DNA from: Flavobacterium microcysteis
GTDB taxonomy: Bacteria > Bacteroidota > Bacteroidia > Flavobacteriales > Flavobacteriaceae
Length of the DNA: 64,000 bases
Direction: 5' to 3'
NCBI RefSeq assembly: GCF_006385255.1
Contig: NZ_VFJE01000051.1
Coordinates: 186,001-250,000, forward strand
The translations under genes were made by a program, and so were the position numbers. Under the pieces are notes generated by a model, which was given only the letters and a program-made list of their open reading frames with translations, made no database searches and was not told the DNA's origin. Positions 54,273 to 62,637 of this stretch are shown here, in pieces. How positions within the stretch are numbered: the stretch's first letter is position 1; each line of letters opens with the position of its first letter.

Positions 54273-55625
54273 ATGCAACATCAATTACAACAAGCCACAG
54301 TTGACAAATATGTAATCAATCCGTTAAAATCATTTATAAGCAATTCTGTTATGGGAGGCATAGTCCTTTTGGGCGCTGCCATTATCGCCATTATTTTGGC
54401 AAATTCGCCCTGGTCAGAATCTTTTTTAGGTTTTTGGAAAAACAGAATCTCAATTGGGTTTAATGATACTGTTTTTTTAGATTATGATTTGCATCATTGG
54501 ATTAATGATGGTCTGATCTCTATATTCTTTTTTGTTTTGGGATTGGAGTTGAAACGAGAAATGGTAGACGGTCAATTGTCAGGTTTCAGAAATGCAATCC
54601 TTCCCATTGTTGTAGGGATTTCTGGAATGATTTTTCCCGCACTTATCTTTTTTCTTTTTAATGGTTCTGATACCGAAGCAATCAATGGCTGGGGAATTCC
54701 TATGGCGTGTGATATTGCTTTTGTGTTGGGGATTTTATATTTATTAGGAGATAAGGTTCCGGTGTCTGTAAAGATATTTTTCACCGCTTTTGGGATAGTG
54801 GATGATATTGGAGCTGTCTTAGTAATTGCCCTGGTCTATACCAATGAAATTTCGTTGTGGAGTTTGGGATTAGGACTGCTCTTTTTTGTTTTGTTGATTC
54901 TAGCCAATAAGGTAGGAGTCAGGAGCACACTCTTTTATGGTATTGTAGGTATTATTGGCGTATGGATTCCCTTTTTACTTTCGGGTGTACATGCTACAAT
55001 AGCTGCTGTGTTAGTGGCTTTTACCATTCCTGCTACTACTAAAATAAGTGAAACGGGTTTTCTATCCAAAATAAAGTCCTATTCTGGTGAGCTAAATGAT
55101 GCGGAATCATTCTCTGGTGTTACACTAACTAAAAAACAGTTATCCATTATCAAAAAAATGAAATCGATGACAAAACACGCTACGCCGCCTTTACAGCGTC
55201 TTGAACATAGTCTACATCCCGTTGTCTCTTTTATCGTTATGCCCATTTTTGCTTTGGCAAATGCTGGAGTCGTGTTTGATATTGACTTTGCAGATTTGTT
55301 TTCAAATAATATCTTTTTTGGTATAGTGACCGGACTGGTACTAGGAAAGTTTCTTGGTATTTTCGGAATCACGTTTTTGTTACTTAAACTAAAACTGGTG
55401 AAACTCCCAAAGAAAATGACAGTCAATCATCTTTTGGGGATAAGTATTTTGTCAGGAATTGGTTTTACAATGTGTCTTTTTATAACGACACTTGCTTATG
55501 ATAGCCCACAACATGTTACACAGGCCAAGATAGCTATATTTGCCGCTTCTATAATTGCCGGGATTTCAGGATATGTTTTGCTTAATCGAAAACCTAAAAA
55601 GGAAACAGCTAGGATTAATGTTTAA
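54273..55625 (+). CDS. nhaA: Na+/H+ antiporter NhaA
   Basis: 450 residues with 11-12 helices. IFFFVLGLELKREMVDGQLS and TAFGIVDDIGAVLVIALVYTNEIS, the latter with the paired Asp residues that bind Na+ and protons, are NhaA signatures. SGVHATIAAVLVAFTIPA and GKFLGIFGITFLLLKLKL follow. Exports Na+ for pH and salt homeostasis. The final 25 residues are a charged cytoplasmic tail. Confidence 0.94.
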   Translation: MQHQLQQATVDKYVINPLKSFISNSVMGGIVLLGAAIIAIILANSPWSESFLGFWKNRISIGFNDTVFLDYDLHHWINDGLISIFFFVLGLELKREMVDGQLSGFRNAILPIVVGISGMIFPALIFFLFNGSDTEAINGWGIPMACDIAFVLGILYLLGDKVPVSVKIFFTAFGIVDDIGAVLVIALVYTNEISLWSLGLGLLFFVLLILANKVGVRSTLFYGIVGIIGVWIPFLLSGVHATIAAVLVAFTIPATTKISETGFLSKIKSYSGELNDAESFSGVTLTKKQLSIIKKMKSMTKHATPPLQRLEHSLHPVVSFIVMPIFALANAGVVFDIDFADLFSNNIFFGIVTGLVLGKFLGIFGITFLLLKLKLVKLPKKMTVNHLLGISILSGIGFTMCLFITTLAYDSPQHVTQAKIAIFAASIIAGISGYVLLNRKPKKETARINV

Positions 55626-55693
55626 TGTGTAGTTTAATGAGTATCAGTCTGATTATTATGTATTTATTTTGTTAAAGTTTTAAAATATGTGGA

Positions 55694-55731
55694 AAATCGT
55701 AAAAATAAAAAATCGTAAATGCTTATATTTG
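55694..55731 (+). promoter_or_regulatory. Promoter of leader peptide gene with direct repeats
   Basis: TATATTTG at 55724-55731 is a good -7 box. Upstream, AAATCGTAAA occurs at 55694-55703 and 55710-55719 with a 16-bp period, a possible activator site. The other leader-peptide gene in the window (62340) has the same TATATTTGAG box. Confidence 0.5.
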
Positions 55732-55759
55732 AGATTATTAACTTAACCACATTATTGTT

Positions 55760-55966
55760 ATGAAAACAAACATTTTAAACATCGCTGGAGTACAAGTACT
55801 CTCAAAAGAAAACTTAAAAGCAATTAGAGGGCAAGAGTCGGTAGATATGTCTATAGATTTGTCTTTATGCGGCTGCTCGTGTAGTGGTGCTGTGACAGGT
55901 CCTAAATATTGCGTTTATTATATTGGATGCCCGCAAGTATATACCTGTGGACAATCGGCAATATAA
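55760..55966 (+). CDS. Short Cys-rich peptide with bacteriocin/RiPP-type leader
   Basis: 68 residues. The leader MKTNILNIAGVQVLSKENLKAIRGQ is of the Bacteroidetes double-glycine type, though the cleavage pair reads RGQ, not GG. The core is Cys-rich (LSLCGCSCSGAVTGPKYC, then YYIGCPQVYTCG; six Cys) and could form disulfides or thioethers. No modification enzyme or peptidase-containing transporter is in the neighbouring 20 kb that I recognise. Its own promoter and terminator make a single-gene unit. Confidence 0.7.
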   Translation: MKTNILNIAGVQVLSKENLKAIRGQESVDMSIDLSLCGCSCSGAVTGPKYCVYYIGCPQVYTCGQSAI

Positions 55967-55987
55967 TAGCTGAAAAAATTAAAAGAG

Positions 55988-56018
55988 CTGCTCGGGAGAA
56001 ATCTCGGGCAGTTTTTTT
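55988..56018 (+). terminator. Terminator of leader peptide gene
   Basis: CTGCTCGGGA pairs with TCTCGGGCAG (two G-U pairs) around GAAA, followed by seven T. Confidence 0.8.
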
Positions 56019-56126
56019 ATTGCCCGATAAGTTTAGTGAGACAAGCTGTAAGGTATTTAAAGACCTGCAAAAACAACAAGGAAACTTTTAAACGGCGAAG
56101 CGCTTCCTAGAACAAAAAAACTTCCT

Positions 56127-56134
56127 TAATTTTG
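56127..56134 (+). promoter_or_regulatory. -7 box of lpdA
   Basis: TAATTTTG matches TAnnTTTG, 37 bp upstream of the lpdA start. No clear -33 element was seen. Confidence 0.4.
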
Positions 56135-56171
56135 TGTCACAAATTTTTAAAAACACAAAAAAATATATATC

Positions 56172-57578
56172 ATGAGTTCATTTGACGTAGTCGTTATAGG
56201 TTCAGGGCCTGGTGGATATGTTGCTGCAATCCGTGCTGCACAATTAGGTTTTAACACCGCAATCATTGAAAAATACAGCACTTTGGGAGGTACTTGCTTG
56301 AACGTTGGATGTATTCCGTCAAAAGCATTGCTTGATTCTTCGCACCATTATTATGATGCCGTTTCTCATTTTAAAGAACACGGAATCGAAATTACTGGAG
56401 AAGTAAAATTCAGTATCGAGCAGATGGTTGCCCGTAAAGGCAATGTAGTAGACCAGAACGTTTCAGGAATCAAATATCTGATGGATAAAAACAAAATTAC
56501 TGTTTTCCAGGGAGTTGGTTCTTTTGAAGATGCGACACATATCAATGTAGCCAAAGCTGACGGTTCATCTGAAACTCTTGAAGCAAAATATACGATTATT
56601 GCAACCGGATCAAAGCCATCTAGTTTGCCATTCATCAAAATTGACAAAGAAAAAATCATCACATCAACAGAAGCTTTAAACTTGAAAGAAGTTCCAAAGC
56701 ACCTGATTGTTATTGGTGGTGGAGTTATTGGTTTGGAATTAGGTCAGGTATACCTACGTTTAGGAGCTCAGGTTTCTGTAGTTGAATATTTAGACCGAAT
56801 CATTCCTGGTATGGATGCAGGTTTGTCAAAAGAATTGACAAAAGTCTTGAAAAAGCAGGGAATGAAATTCTATACTTCGCACAAAGTAAAATCAGTTGAA
56901 AGAAATGGAGAAGGTGTTCAGGTACAGGCAGAAAATGCAAAAGGAGAAACGATTACACTTGATGGTGATTACTCTTTAGTATCTGTAGGTCGTCGTCCGT
57001 ATACTGACGGATTAAATGCTGAAAAAGCAGGCGTGAAAATTACAGAAAGAGGACAGATTGAAGTAAATGACCATTTACAGACTTCCGTTTCAAATATTTA
57101 TGCAATTGGAGATGTAATCAAAGGAGCTATGTTAGCTCATAAAGCTGAAGAAGAAGGCGTATTTGTTGCTGAGACTCTTGCGGGACAAAAACCACATATC
57201 GATTACAACCTGATTCCTGGAGTTGTATATACATGGCCAGAAGTTGCTGCTGTTGGAAAAACAGAAGAGCAATTGAAAGAAGCAGGAGTAGAGTACAAAG
57301 CAGGTAGTTTCCCATTCAAAGCATTAGGACGTTCTCGTGCAAGTGGTGATACAGATGGTTTTGTAAAAATCCTTGCTGATGCTAAGACAGATGAGGTTTT
57401 AGGAATCCACATGATTGGAGCCAGAACAGCTGATTTGATTGCGGAAGCAGTTACAGCAATGGAGTTTAAAGCTTCTGCCGAAGATATTTCAAGAATGAGC
57501 CATGCTCACCCAACCTATGCAGAAGCTGTAAAAGAAGCAGCTCTTGCAGCGACTGACAACAGGTCTATCCACATGTAA
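56172..57578 (+). CDS. lpdA: Dihydrolipoyl dehydrogenase
   Basis: 468 residues, typical length. FAD motif VIGSGPGGYVAAI, redox pair in GGTCLNVGCIPSKALL (Cys42/Cys47), NAD motif VIGGGVIGLELGQVY, and C-terminal SHAHPTYAEAVKEAAL with the catalytic His. The E3 component of pyruvate and oxoglutarate dehydrogenases; here it is monocistronic. Confidence 0.95.
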   Translation: MSSFDVVVIGSGPGGYVAAIRAAQLGFNTAIIEKYSTLGGTCLNVGCIPSKALLDSSHHYYDAVSHFKEHGIEITGEVKFSIEQMVARKGNVVDQNVSGIKYLMDKNKITVFQGVGSFEDATHINVAKADGSSETLEAKYTIIATGSKPSSLPFIKIDKEKIITSTEALNLKEVPKHLIVIGGGVIGLELGQVYLRLGAQVSVVEYLDRIIPGMDAGLSKELTKVLKKQGMKFYTSHKVKSVERNGEGVQVQAENAKGETITLDGDYSLVSVGRRPYTDGLNAEKAGVKITERGQIEVNDHLQTSVSNIYAIGDVIKGAMLAHKAEEEGVFVAETLAGQKPHIDYNLIPGVVYTWPEVAAVGKTEEQLKEAGVEYKAGSFPFKALGRSRASGDTDGFVKILADAKTDEVLGIHMIGARTADLIAEAVTAMEFKASAEDISRMSHAHPTYAEAVKEAALAATDNRSIHM

Positions 57579-57597
57579 TAGCTTGAATACTATAAAA

Positions 57598-57630
57598 AAA
57601 GCCCGTTTCATAAAGAGACGGGCTTTTTTA
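57598..57630 (+). terminator. lpdA terminator
   Basis: AAAGCCCGT (57598-57606) pairs with ACGGGCTTT (57618-57626), followed by TTTT. Confidence 0.85.
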
Positions 57631-57677
57631 TGTTTGATAATGCTTTTAAATAGCAATTATTTTTCCCAACTAAATTG

Positions 57678-57685
57678 TAATTTTG
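57678..57685 (+). promoter_or_regulatory. -7 box of pabB
   Basis: TAATTTTG lies only 18 bp before the TTG start codon, so the leader would be very short. Confidence 0.4.
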
Positions 57686-57703
57686 CCCTAAACATAAGCA
57701 TAC

Positions 57704-59005
57704 TTGAGAACATCCGTCATAGTAGAGGTCCAAAACCCAAAAGAATTCAAACAACAGCTTTTAGGCTGGTCCGGACAATTCCGTGAAGCACTGTTTTTAG
57801 ACAGTAATGATTATAGTCAAAGTTACACTTCTTTTGATGCAGTACTTGCTGTCGATGCTTTTACATCAATACAAACGGACGAGCACAATGCTTTTGAAGA
57901 CCTAAAACAATACCAGCAAACGACAAAAGACTGGCTTTTTGGCTATTTGTCCTATGATTTGAAAAATGACACGGAAGTTTTGGAGTCTGCCAATTTTGAC
58001 GGATTGCATTTTCCGGATCTCTTTTTCTTCCAGCCCAAAAAGCTTTTTCTTTTGAAAGGCAATCAGCTTGAAATTTGTTATCTCAATATGTGTGATGATG
58101 AAATAGAGGAAGATTTGGAAGACATCAGAAAACAGGTGGTTTCTGAAAACCATAATCCAGATAAGACAGGAGAGAAATTAAAAATCCAGCAGCGCATTTC
58201 TGAGGGAAGATATATAGAGAAGGTTTCAGATATGCTGTCTCATATTCATAGAGGCGATATTTATGAGGCCAATTTTTGCATGGAATTTTTTGCTGAAAAC
58301 GCAATAATCGACCCTATTGCGACCTATAAAAGCTTAAATGATATTTCGGAACCGCCATTTGCTGTATTTTTTAAAAATAACAAGCAGTATCTTTTATCGG
58401 CTTCACCAGAAAGATACCTGCGAAAAGAAAATGATAAGATTATTTCGCAGCCAATTAAAGGAACGGCAAAAAGACATGCTGATTCTCAAATAGATGAAGA
58501 AATAAAGCAGGAATTGTTGTCCAATGAAAAAGAACGTTCGGAAAACATAATGATTGTTGATCTGGTGCGAAACGATTTATCACGAACCGCTGCAAAAGCT
58601 TCTGTTATTGTTGAGGAATTGTGCGGAGCTTATACGTTTAAACAAGTACATCATCTGATTTCAACGGTTGTTTCAACAGTAGAAAAAGAAAAATCTGCAG
58701 TAGAAATTATCAAGACCACATTCCCTATGGGAAGCATGACAGGAGCTCCCAAAATATCTGCAATGAAAATTATTGAAGACCTGGAAGAAACCAAACGCGG
58801 TCTTTATAGTGGTGCTGTGGGCTATTTTACGCCGGAAAATGATTTCGATTTTAATGTAGTCATCCGAAGCATACTATACAACCAGCAAAATGGATATGTT
58901 TCTTTTTCTGTAGGCAGTGCCATAACTTCACTGTCCGTTCCTGAAAAAGAATATGAAGAATGTCTGTTAAAGGCTAAAGCCATGCGTGAAGTATTGGAAT
59001 CCTGA
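57704..59005 (+). CDS. pabB: Anthranilate/aminodeoxychorismate synthase component I
   Basis: 433 residues from a TTG start at 57704 (RTSVIVEVQNPKEFKQQLLGW). No ATG gives the full N-terminal domain. The chorismate-binding domain shows RGDIYEANFCMEFFAE, LSASPERYLRKEND, QPIKGTAKR, IMIVDLVRNDLSRTA, TTFPMGSMTGAPKISAM and GLYSGAVGYFTPE. PIKGT and its place before tilS and dsbD, without TrpG, favour folate (pabB) over tryptophan. It converts chorismate to aminodeoxychorismate. Confidence 0.85.
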   Translation: MRTSVIVEVQNPKEFKQQLLGWSGQFREALFLDSNDYSQSYTSFDAVLAVDAFTSIQTDEHNAFEDLKQYQQTTKDWLFGYLSYDLKNDTEVLESANFDGLHFPDLFFFQPKKLFLLKGNQLEICYLNMCDDEIEEDLEDIRKQVVSENHNPDKTGEKLKIQQRISEGRYIEKVSDMLSHIHRGDIYEANFCMEFFAENAIIDPIATYKSLNDISEPPFAVFFKNNKQYLLSASPERYLRKENDKIISQPIKGTAKRHADSQIDEEIKQELLSNEKERSENIMIVDLVRNDLSRTAAKASVIVEELCGAYTFKQVHHLISTVVSTVEKEKSAVEIIKTTFPMGSMTGAPKISAMKIIEDLEETKRGLYSGAVGYFTPENDFDFNVVIRSILYNQQNGYVSFSVGSAITSLSVPEKEYEECLLKAKAMREVLES

Positions 59006-59044
59006 TGCGCTAGGTATTCATTTTTCCTTTTTATATCTTTGGGG

Positions 59045-60349
59045 ATGCTTTTAGAATTTCAAAAACATTTAGCTGAAAACCTTCCTTTCTTAAAAGAAAA
59101 AAAACTGCTGCTTGCACTTAGTGGCGGTCTTGATAGTATGGTTCTGGCACATTTACTAAAAGAATCGGGTTGTACTGTTGCACTAGCACATTGCAATTTT
59201 CAGCTCCGTGGAAATGAAAGCGATGGAGATGAAAAATTCATCAGAGATTTTGCTTTAGAAAACAAGTTTCAATTATTTGTAACTCGTTTTAATACAGAAA
59301 GTTTTGCTTCTGATAATAAACTTTCAATTCAAGTAGCGGCACGACAACTCCGATACATTTGGTTTTATCAATTGCTTGAAGAAAACAAGCTCGATTATAT
59401 ACTCACGGCACACCATCTGGATGACAATCTGGAGACATTTTTGATTAATCTGACACGAGGTACGGGTCTTGATGGCTTAACGGGTATTCCTGTTCAGAAT
59501 GATAAAATTGTGCGTCCGCTTTTGAATTTTAGCCGGGAAGAAATCAAAAATTTCGCTTCCGAAAATAAAATCGAATGGAGGGAAGACAGTAGCAATTCGT
59601 CCGACAAATATCTTAGGAATAAATTGCGACATGATATTGTCCCGATCCTGAAAAACCTAAATCCTTCTTTTTTAGATTCCTTTCAAGATACACTAAATAG
59701 TTTACAGCAGTCAAAATCATTAGCCGATGATGCTTCGGTTTTGGTGTATAAGCAAGTCGTTTCCGAAAAAGACAAGCAAAAGCATTTTGCTATTTCAGAA
59801 TTGAAAAGACTGCCTAATTATCAGGCGTATTTGTATGAATGGCTCAAGCCTTTCGGATTCAAAGCATGGAATGATATTTATGAATTGATAGAAGCCCAAT
59901 CGGGCAAAATAATCTTATCTGAAAATTATAGATTGTTGAAAGATAGAGAACATCTTATCCTGGAACCGATTCTAGAAAAAGATACTGCCGTTTATGAAAT
60001 AATTGGTGATGAAATTAAGTCGCCAATACACCTGAAAATTTCGACTGCAGACCAAATAATAAAGCCTTTAGATTCCAATTCAATTTATGTAGATAAAGAA
60101 ACGTTAAAGTTTCCATTGCATATCAGAAAATGGCAGGAAGGTGATTATTTTTGCCCTGCTGGGATTGATGGGAAGAAGAAAGTAAGCAAGTATTTTAAAG
60201 ACGAAAAAATGTCTTTACCTGAAAAAGAAAATACATGGCTACTGATATCTGACCATAAGATTGTCTGGATTATCGGAAAACGTTCAGACCAAAGATTTTA
60301 TGCAACAAATACAACTCAACAAATATTAAAAATAGAGACCCTAAAATGA
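59045..60349 (+). CDS. tilS: tRNA(Ile)-lysidine synthase
   Basis: The start is ATG at 59045; two earlier codons from a TTG are unlikely. 434 residues. PP-loop LALSGGLDSMVLAHLL (SGGLDS at 26-31), LAHCNFQLRGNESDGDEKF, TAHHLDDNLETFLINLTRGTGLDGLTGI and the EDSSNSSDKYLRNKLRHDIVP segment are family signatures. Modifies C34 of the AUA-reading tRNA-Ile. The stop overlaps the dsbD start (ATGA). Confidence 0.95.
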   Translation: MLLEFQKHLAENLPFLKEKKLLLALSGGLDSMVLAHLLKESGCTVALAHCNFQLRGNESDGDEKFIRDFALENKFQLFVTRFNTESFASDNKLSIQVAARQLRYIWFYQLLEENKLDYILTAHHLDDNLETFLINLTRGTGLDGLTGIPVQNDKIVRPLLNFSREEIKNFASENKIEWREDSSNSSDKYLRNKLRHDIVPILKNLNPSFLDSFQDTLNSLQQSKSLADDASVLVYKQVVSEKDKQKHFAISELKRLPNYQAYLYEWLKPFGFKAWNDIYELIEAQSGKIILSENYRLLKDREHLILEPILEKDTAVYEIIGDEIKSPIHLKISTADQIIKPLDSNSIYVDKETLKFPLHIRKWQEGDYFCPAGIDGKKKVSKYFKDEKMSLPEKENTWLLISDHKIVWIIGKRSDQRFYATNTTQQILKIETLK

Positions 60350-62319
60350 AAAAAATAAGCCTTCTGTTGTTCTTTTTCTTCGCCTTTGTTTCTTCTCATG
60401 CGCAGATTTTAGATCCTGTAAAATGGACCTCCAAAATTGAAAAACTATCCGATACAGAATACCTAATGACTTTTGACGGTGTCATTGAACCGGAGTGGCA
60501 CATGTATTCTCAATTTACGCCAGAAGGTGGTGTTAACCCGCTGGAGGTGCTGATGAACAATGCTGAGGGCAATTTTGAAGCAGTAGGTAAAGCCGAAGAA
60601 AGCAAGACACGTACTGAATTCAATGATATTTTTAAAATAGACGAAATATTTTTCGAAAATACCGTACAACTAAAGCAGAAGATTAAGATTACTAATAAAG
60701 ACAACAACCTTGTCCAGATTGAACTATCATATCAGGTATGTAAAAAAGTCTGTATTCAGCAAAATAAATACTTTGAGTTTGACTTGAAAAGCCTAAGTGC
60801 TCAAGAAGTCAAAACCTTTTCTGAACCAGTCGTTAATGACGTGAAAAAAAAAGAAGAGACCGTAACAACACAAAAGCCGGCAAAAGAGACTGAAAAAGGA
60901 CTTCTGTCTATTTTTCTAATTGCTTTTTTCTCTGGTTTTGCTGCCTTGCTAACGCCTTGCGTGTTCCCGATGATTCCGATGACGGTAAGTTTCTTTACAA
61001 AACAAAGTAAGACAAAATCACAAGGAATCAGAAATGCGATCTTATATGGTGTTTCTATTATTTTGATTTATGTAATATTGGGTTCATTGGTTACGGCTAT
61101 TTTTGGAGCTGATGCTCTGAATGCACTTTCTACTAACGTATGGTTTAATATCATCTTCTTCGTTCTGTTAGTGTTTTTCGCATGTTCCTTTTTGGGTGCT
61201 TTCGAAATTGTTTTGCCTAATTCATGGGCTAATAAAGTAGACAGACAAGCAGACAGGGGAGGTTTTATAGGAATCTTTTTTATGGCATTAGCTTTGGCTA
61301 TTGTTTCATTTTCATGTACCGGACCTATTGTAGGGTCACTTTTAGTAGAAGCTGCTTCTAAAGGCGGAATTGCGCCAATTGTAGGTATGGTAGGTTTCTC
61401 TTTAGCTTTGGCACTTCCGTTTATGCTTTTTGCCTTATTCCCAGGTTGGATGAATTCACTTCCTAAATCTGGAGGATGGCTTAATACGGTTAAAGTTTCC
61501 TTAGGATTTTTAGAATTGGCATTTGCTTTTAAATTTCTTTCAAAAGCAGATTTGGTTATGCAAACTCATTTACTGGAGAGAGAAGTTTTCTTGGCTATAT
61601 GGATTGCCGTATTCGGTGCCTGGGCATTTTATTTATTTGGAAAGATTACACTGCCGCATGACAGTCCGCTGACTCATATTTCTGTTGGAAGATTTTTGTT
61701 AGGTCTTTTTGCACTAACGTTTACAATTTACCTTATCCCGGGACTTTGGGGTGCACCATTAAAAATCATCAGCGGTTTTCCGCCATCTATAACGTATAGT
61801 GAATCTCCGTATGGGGTTGGAAACTCCAAAGGAGGAGGAACTGCTTCGGGTGAAGAACTCCCGGAAGGAGCAAAATTAGCGGTTCATGATATTGTAGCCT
61901 TTACAGATTATGAACAGGGTGTTGCTTATGCTAAAAAAGTAAATAAGCCAATCTTGCTTGATTTTACAGGATTTGGCTGTGAGAACTGTCGTAAGATGGA
62001 AGATTTTGTATGGTCTGACAATAAAATACAATCTATTCTCAAAAATGATGTTGTATTGATTTCTTTATATGTTGATGAAAAGCAAGAGCTAAAAGAAGCT
62101 GAAAAATATGTTTCTAAAGAAACAGGTAGAAAAATCAAAACCAAAGGAAATAAATGGAGTGATTTCCAAATCACAAGATATAAGGCAAATGCGCAACCGT
62201 ATTATATTATTCTTGATTCTGAAGGAAATGATTTAAATGAAGGTGTCGGATATACACCTGATAAAGAAGAATATGAAGCGTGGTTGAAATCAGGAATTTC
62301 AAAGCATAAAAAAGGGTGA
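60346..62319 (+). CDS. dsbD: Thiol:disulfide interchange protein DsbD
   Basis: 657 residues in the usual three parts. A signal peptide precedes an N-terminal alpha domain (ILDPVKWTSKIEKL .. SYQVCKKVCIQQN). The membrane beta domain has the redox cysteines of LLTPCVFPMIPMTVSFF and SFSCTGPIVGSLL. A C-terminal thioredoxin domain carries DFTGFGCENCRKMEDFVW. Carries electrons from cytoplasmic thioredoxin to periplasmic oxidoreductases; the DsbA-like protein at 1076 is one possible client. Translationally coupled to tilS through a 4-base overlap. Confidence 0.94.
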   Translation: MKKISLLLFFFFAFVSSHAQILDPVKWTSKIEKLSDTEYLMTFDGVIEPEWHMYSQFTPEGGVNPLEVLMNNAEGNFEAVGKAEESKTRTEFNDIFKIDEIFFENTVQLKQKIKITNKDNNLVQIELSYQVCKKVCIQQNKYFEFDLKSLSAQEVKTFSEPVVNDVKKKEETVTTQKPAKETEKGLLSIFLIAFFSGFAALLTPCVFPMIPMTVSFFTKQSKTKSQGIRNAILYGVSIILIYVILGSLVTAIFGADALNALSTNVWFNIIFFVLLVFFACSFLGAFEIVLPNSWANKVDRQADRGGFIGIFFMALALAIVSFSCTGPIVGSLLVEAASKGGIAPIVGMVGFSLALALPFMLFALFPGWMNSLPKSGGWLNTVKVSLGFLELAFAFKFLSKADLVMQTHLLEREVFLAIWIAVFGAWAFYLFGKITLPHDSPLTHISVGRFLLGLFALTFTIYLIPGLWGAPLKIISGFPPSITYSESPYGVGNSKGGGTASGEELPEGAKLAVHDIVAFTDYEQGVAYAKKVNKPILLDFTGFGCENCRKMEDFVWSDNKIQSILKNDVVLISLYVDEKQELKEAEKYVSKETGRKIKTKGNKWSDFQITRYKANAQPYYIILDSEGNDLNEGVGYTPDKEEYEAWLKSGISKHKKG

Positions 62320-62336
62320 TCGTTAGATCACCCTTT
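62311..62336. terminator. Bidirectional terminator overlapping dsbD stop
   Basis: AAAGGGTGATC / GATCACCCTTT around GTTA. It overlaps the last codons of dsbD and separates it from the leftward peptide gene. Confidence 0.88.
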
Positions 62337-62339
62337 CTT

Positions 62340-62561
62340 TTAAGATGCAGATAGTTCTCGCGTTTGTCTTTTGAAACCGCCATCATTTTTGCAGATATCA
62401 ACAATAGCTTGCTGTGTCCATGGAATAGTTGGGTTTGGACAGTATTGGTTACCATTTTTGCAGGTAACAGTCCATACTTTATCAGTACCACCGCTGATAG
62501 TTTTTTGTTCTGATTTTTTTAACTCAGTAACACCATTTAAATTTAAAACTTTTTCTAACAT
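62340..62561 (-). CDS. Short peptide with double-glycine leader
   Basis: 73 residues. The leader MLEKVLNLNGVTELKKSEQK plus TISGG has the canonical double glycine for cleavage by a peptidase-containing ABC transporter. The core (TDKVWTVTCKNGNQYCPNPT.., three Cys) resembles short secreted peptides of flavobacteria. The opposite strand also has an open frame, but the leader and -7 box favour this one. No processing enzyme is adjacent. Confidence 0.75.
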   Translation of the reverse strand: MLEKVLNLNGVTELKKSEQKTISGGTDKVWTVTCKNGNQYCPNPTIPWTQQAIVDICKNDGGFKRQTRELSAS

Positions 62562-62590
62562 AAAAATTACATTTAAGAGTTATACATTCT

Positions 62591-62598
62591 CAAATATA
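62591..62598 (-). promoter_or_regulatory. -7 box of double-glycine peptide gene
   Basis: TATATTTG followed by AG on the minus strand, 30 bp upstream of the start; identical to the box of the gene at 55760. Confidence 0.5.
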
Positions 62599-62637
62599 AT
62601 TTTTTATTAAATAAAAACCTACAAAAAAATATTTTTA

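Noticed and set aside
62371..62610. Plus-strand 79-codon frame opposite the double-glycine peptide
   Set aside because: The minus-strand frame has a canonical leader and promoter, whereas the plus-strand frame has neither.
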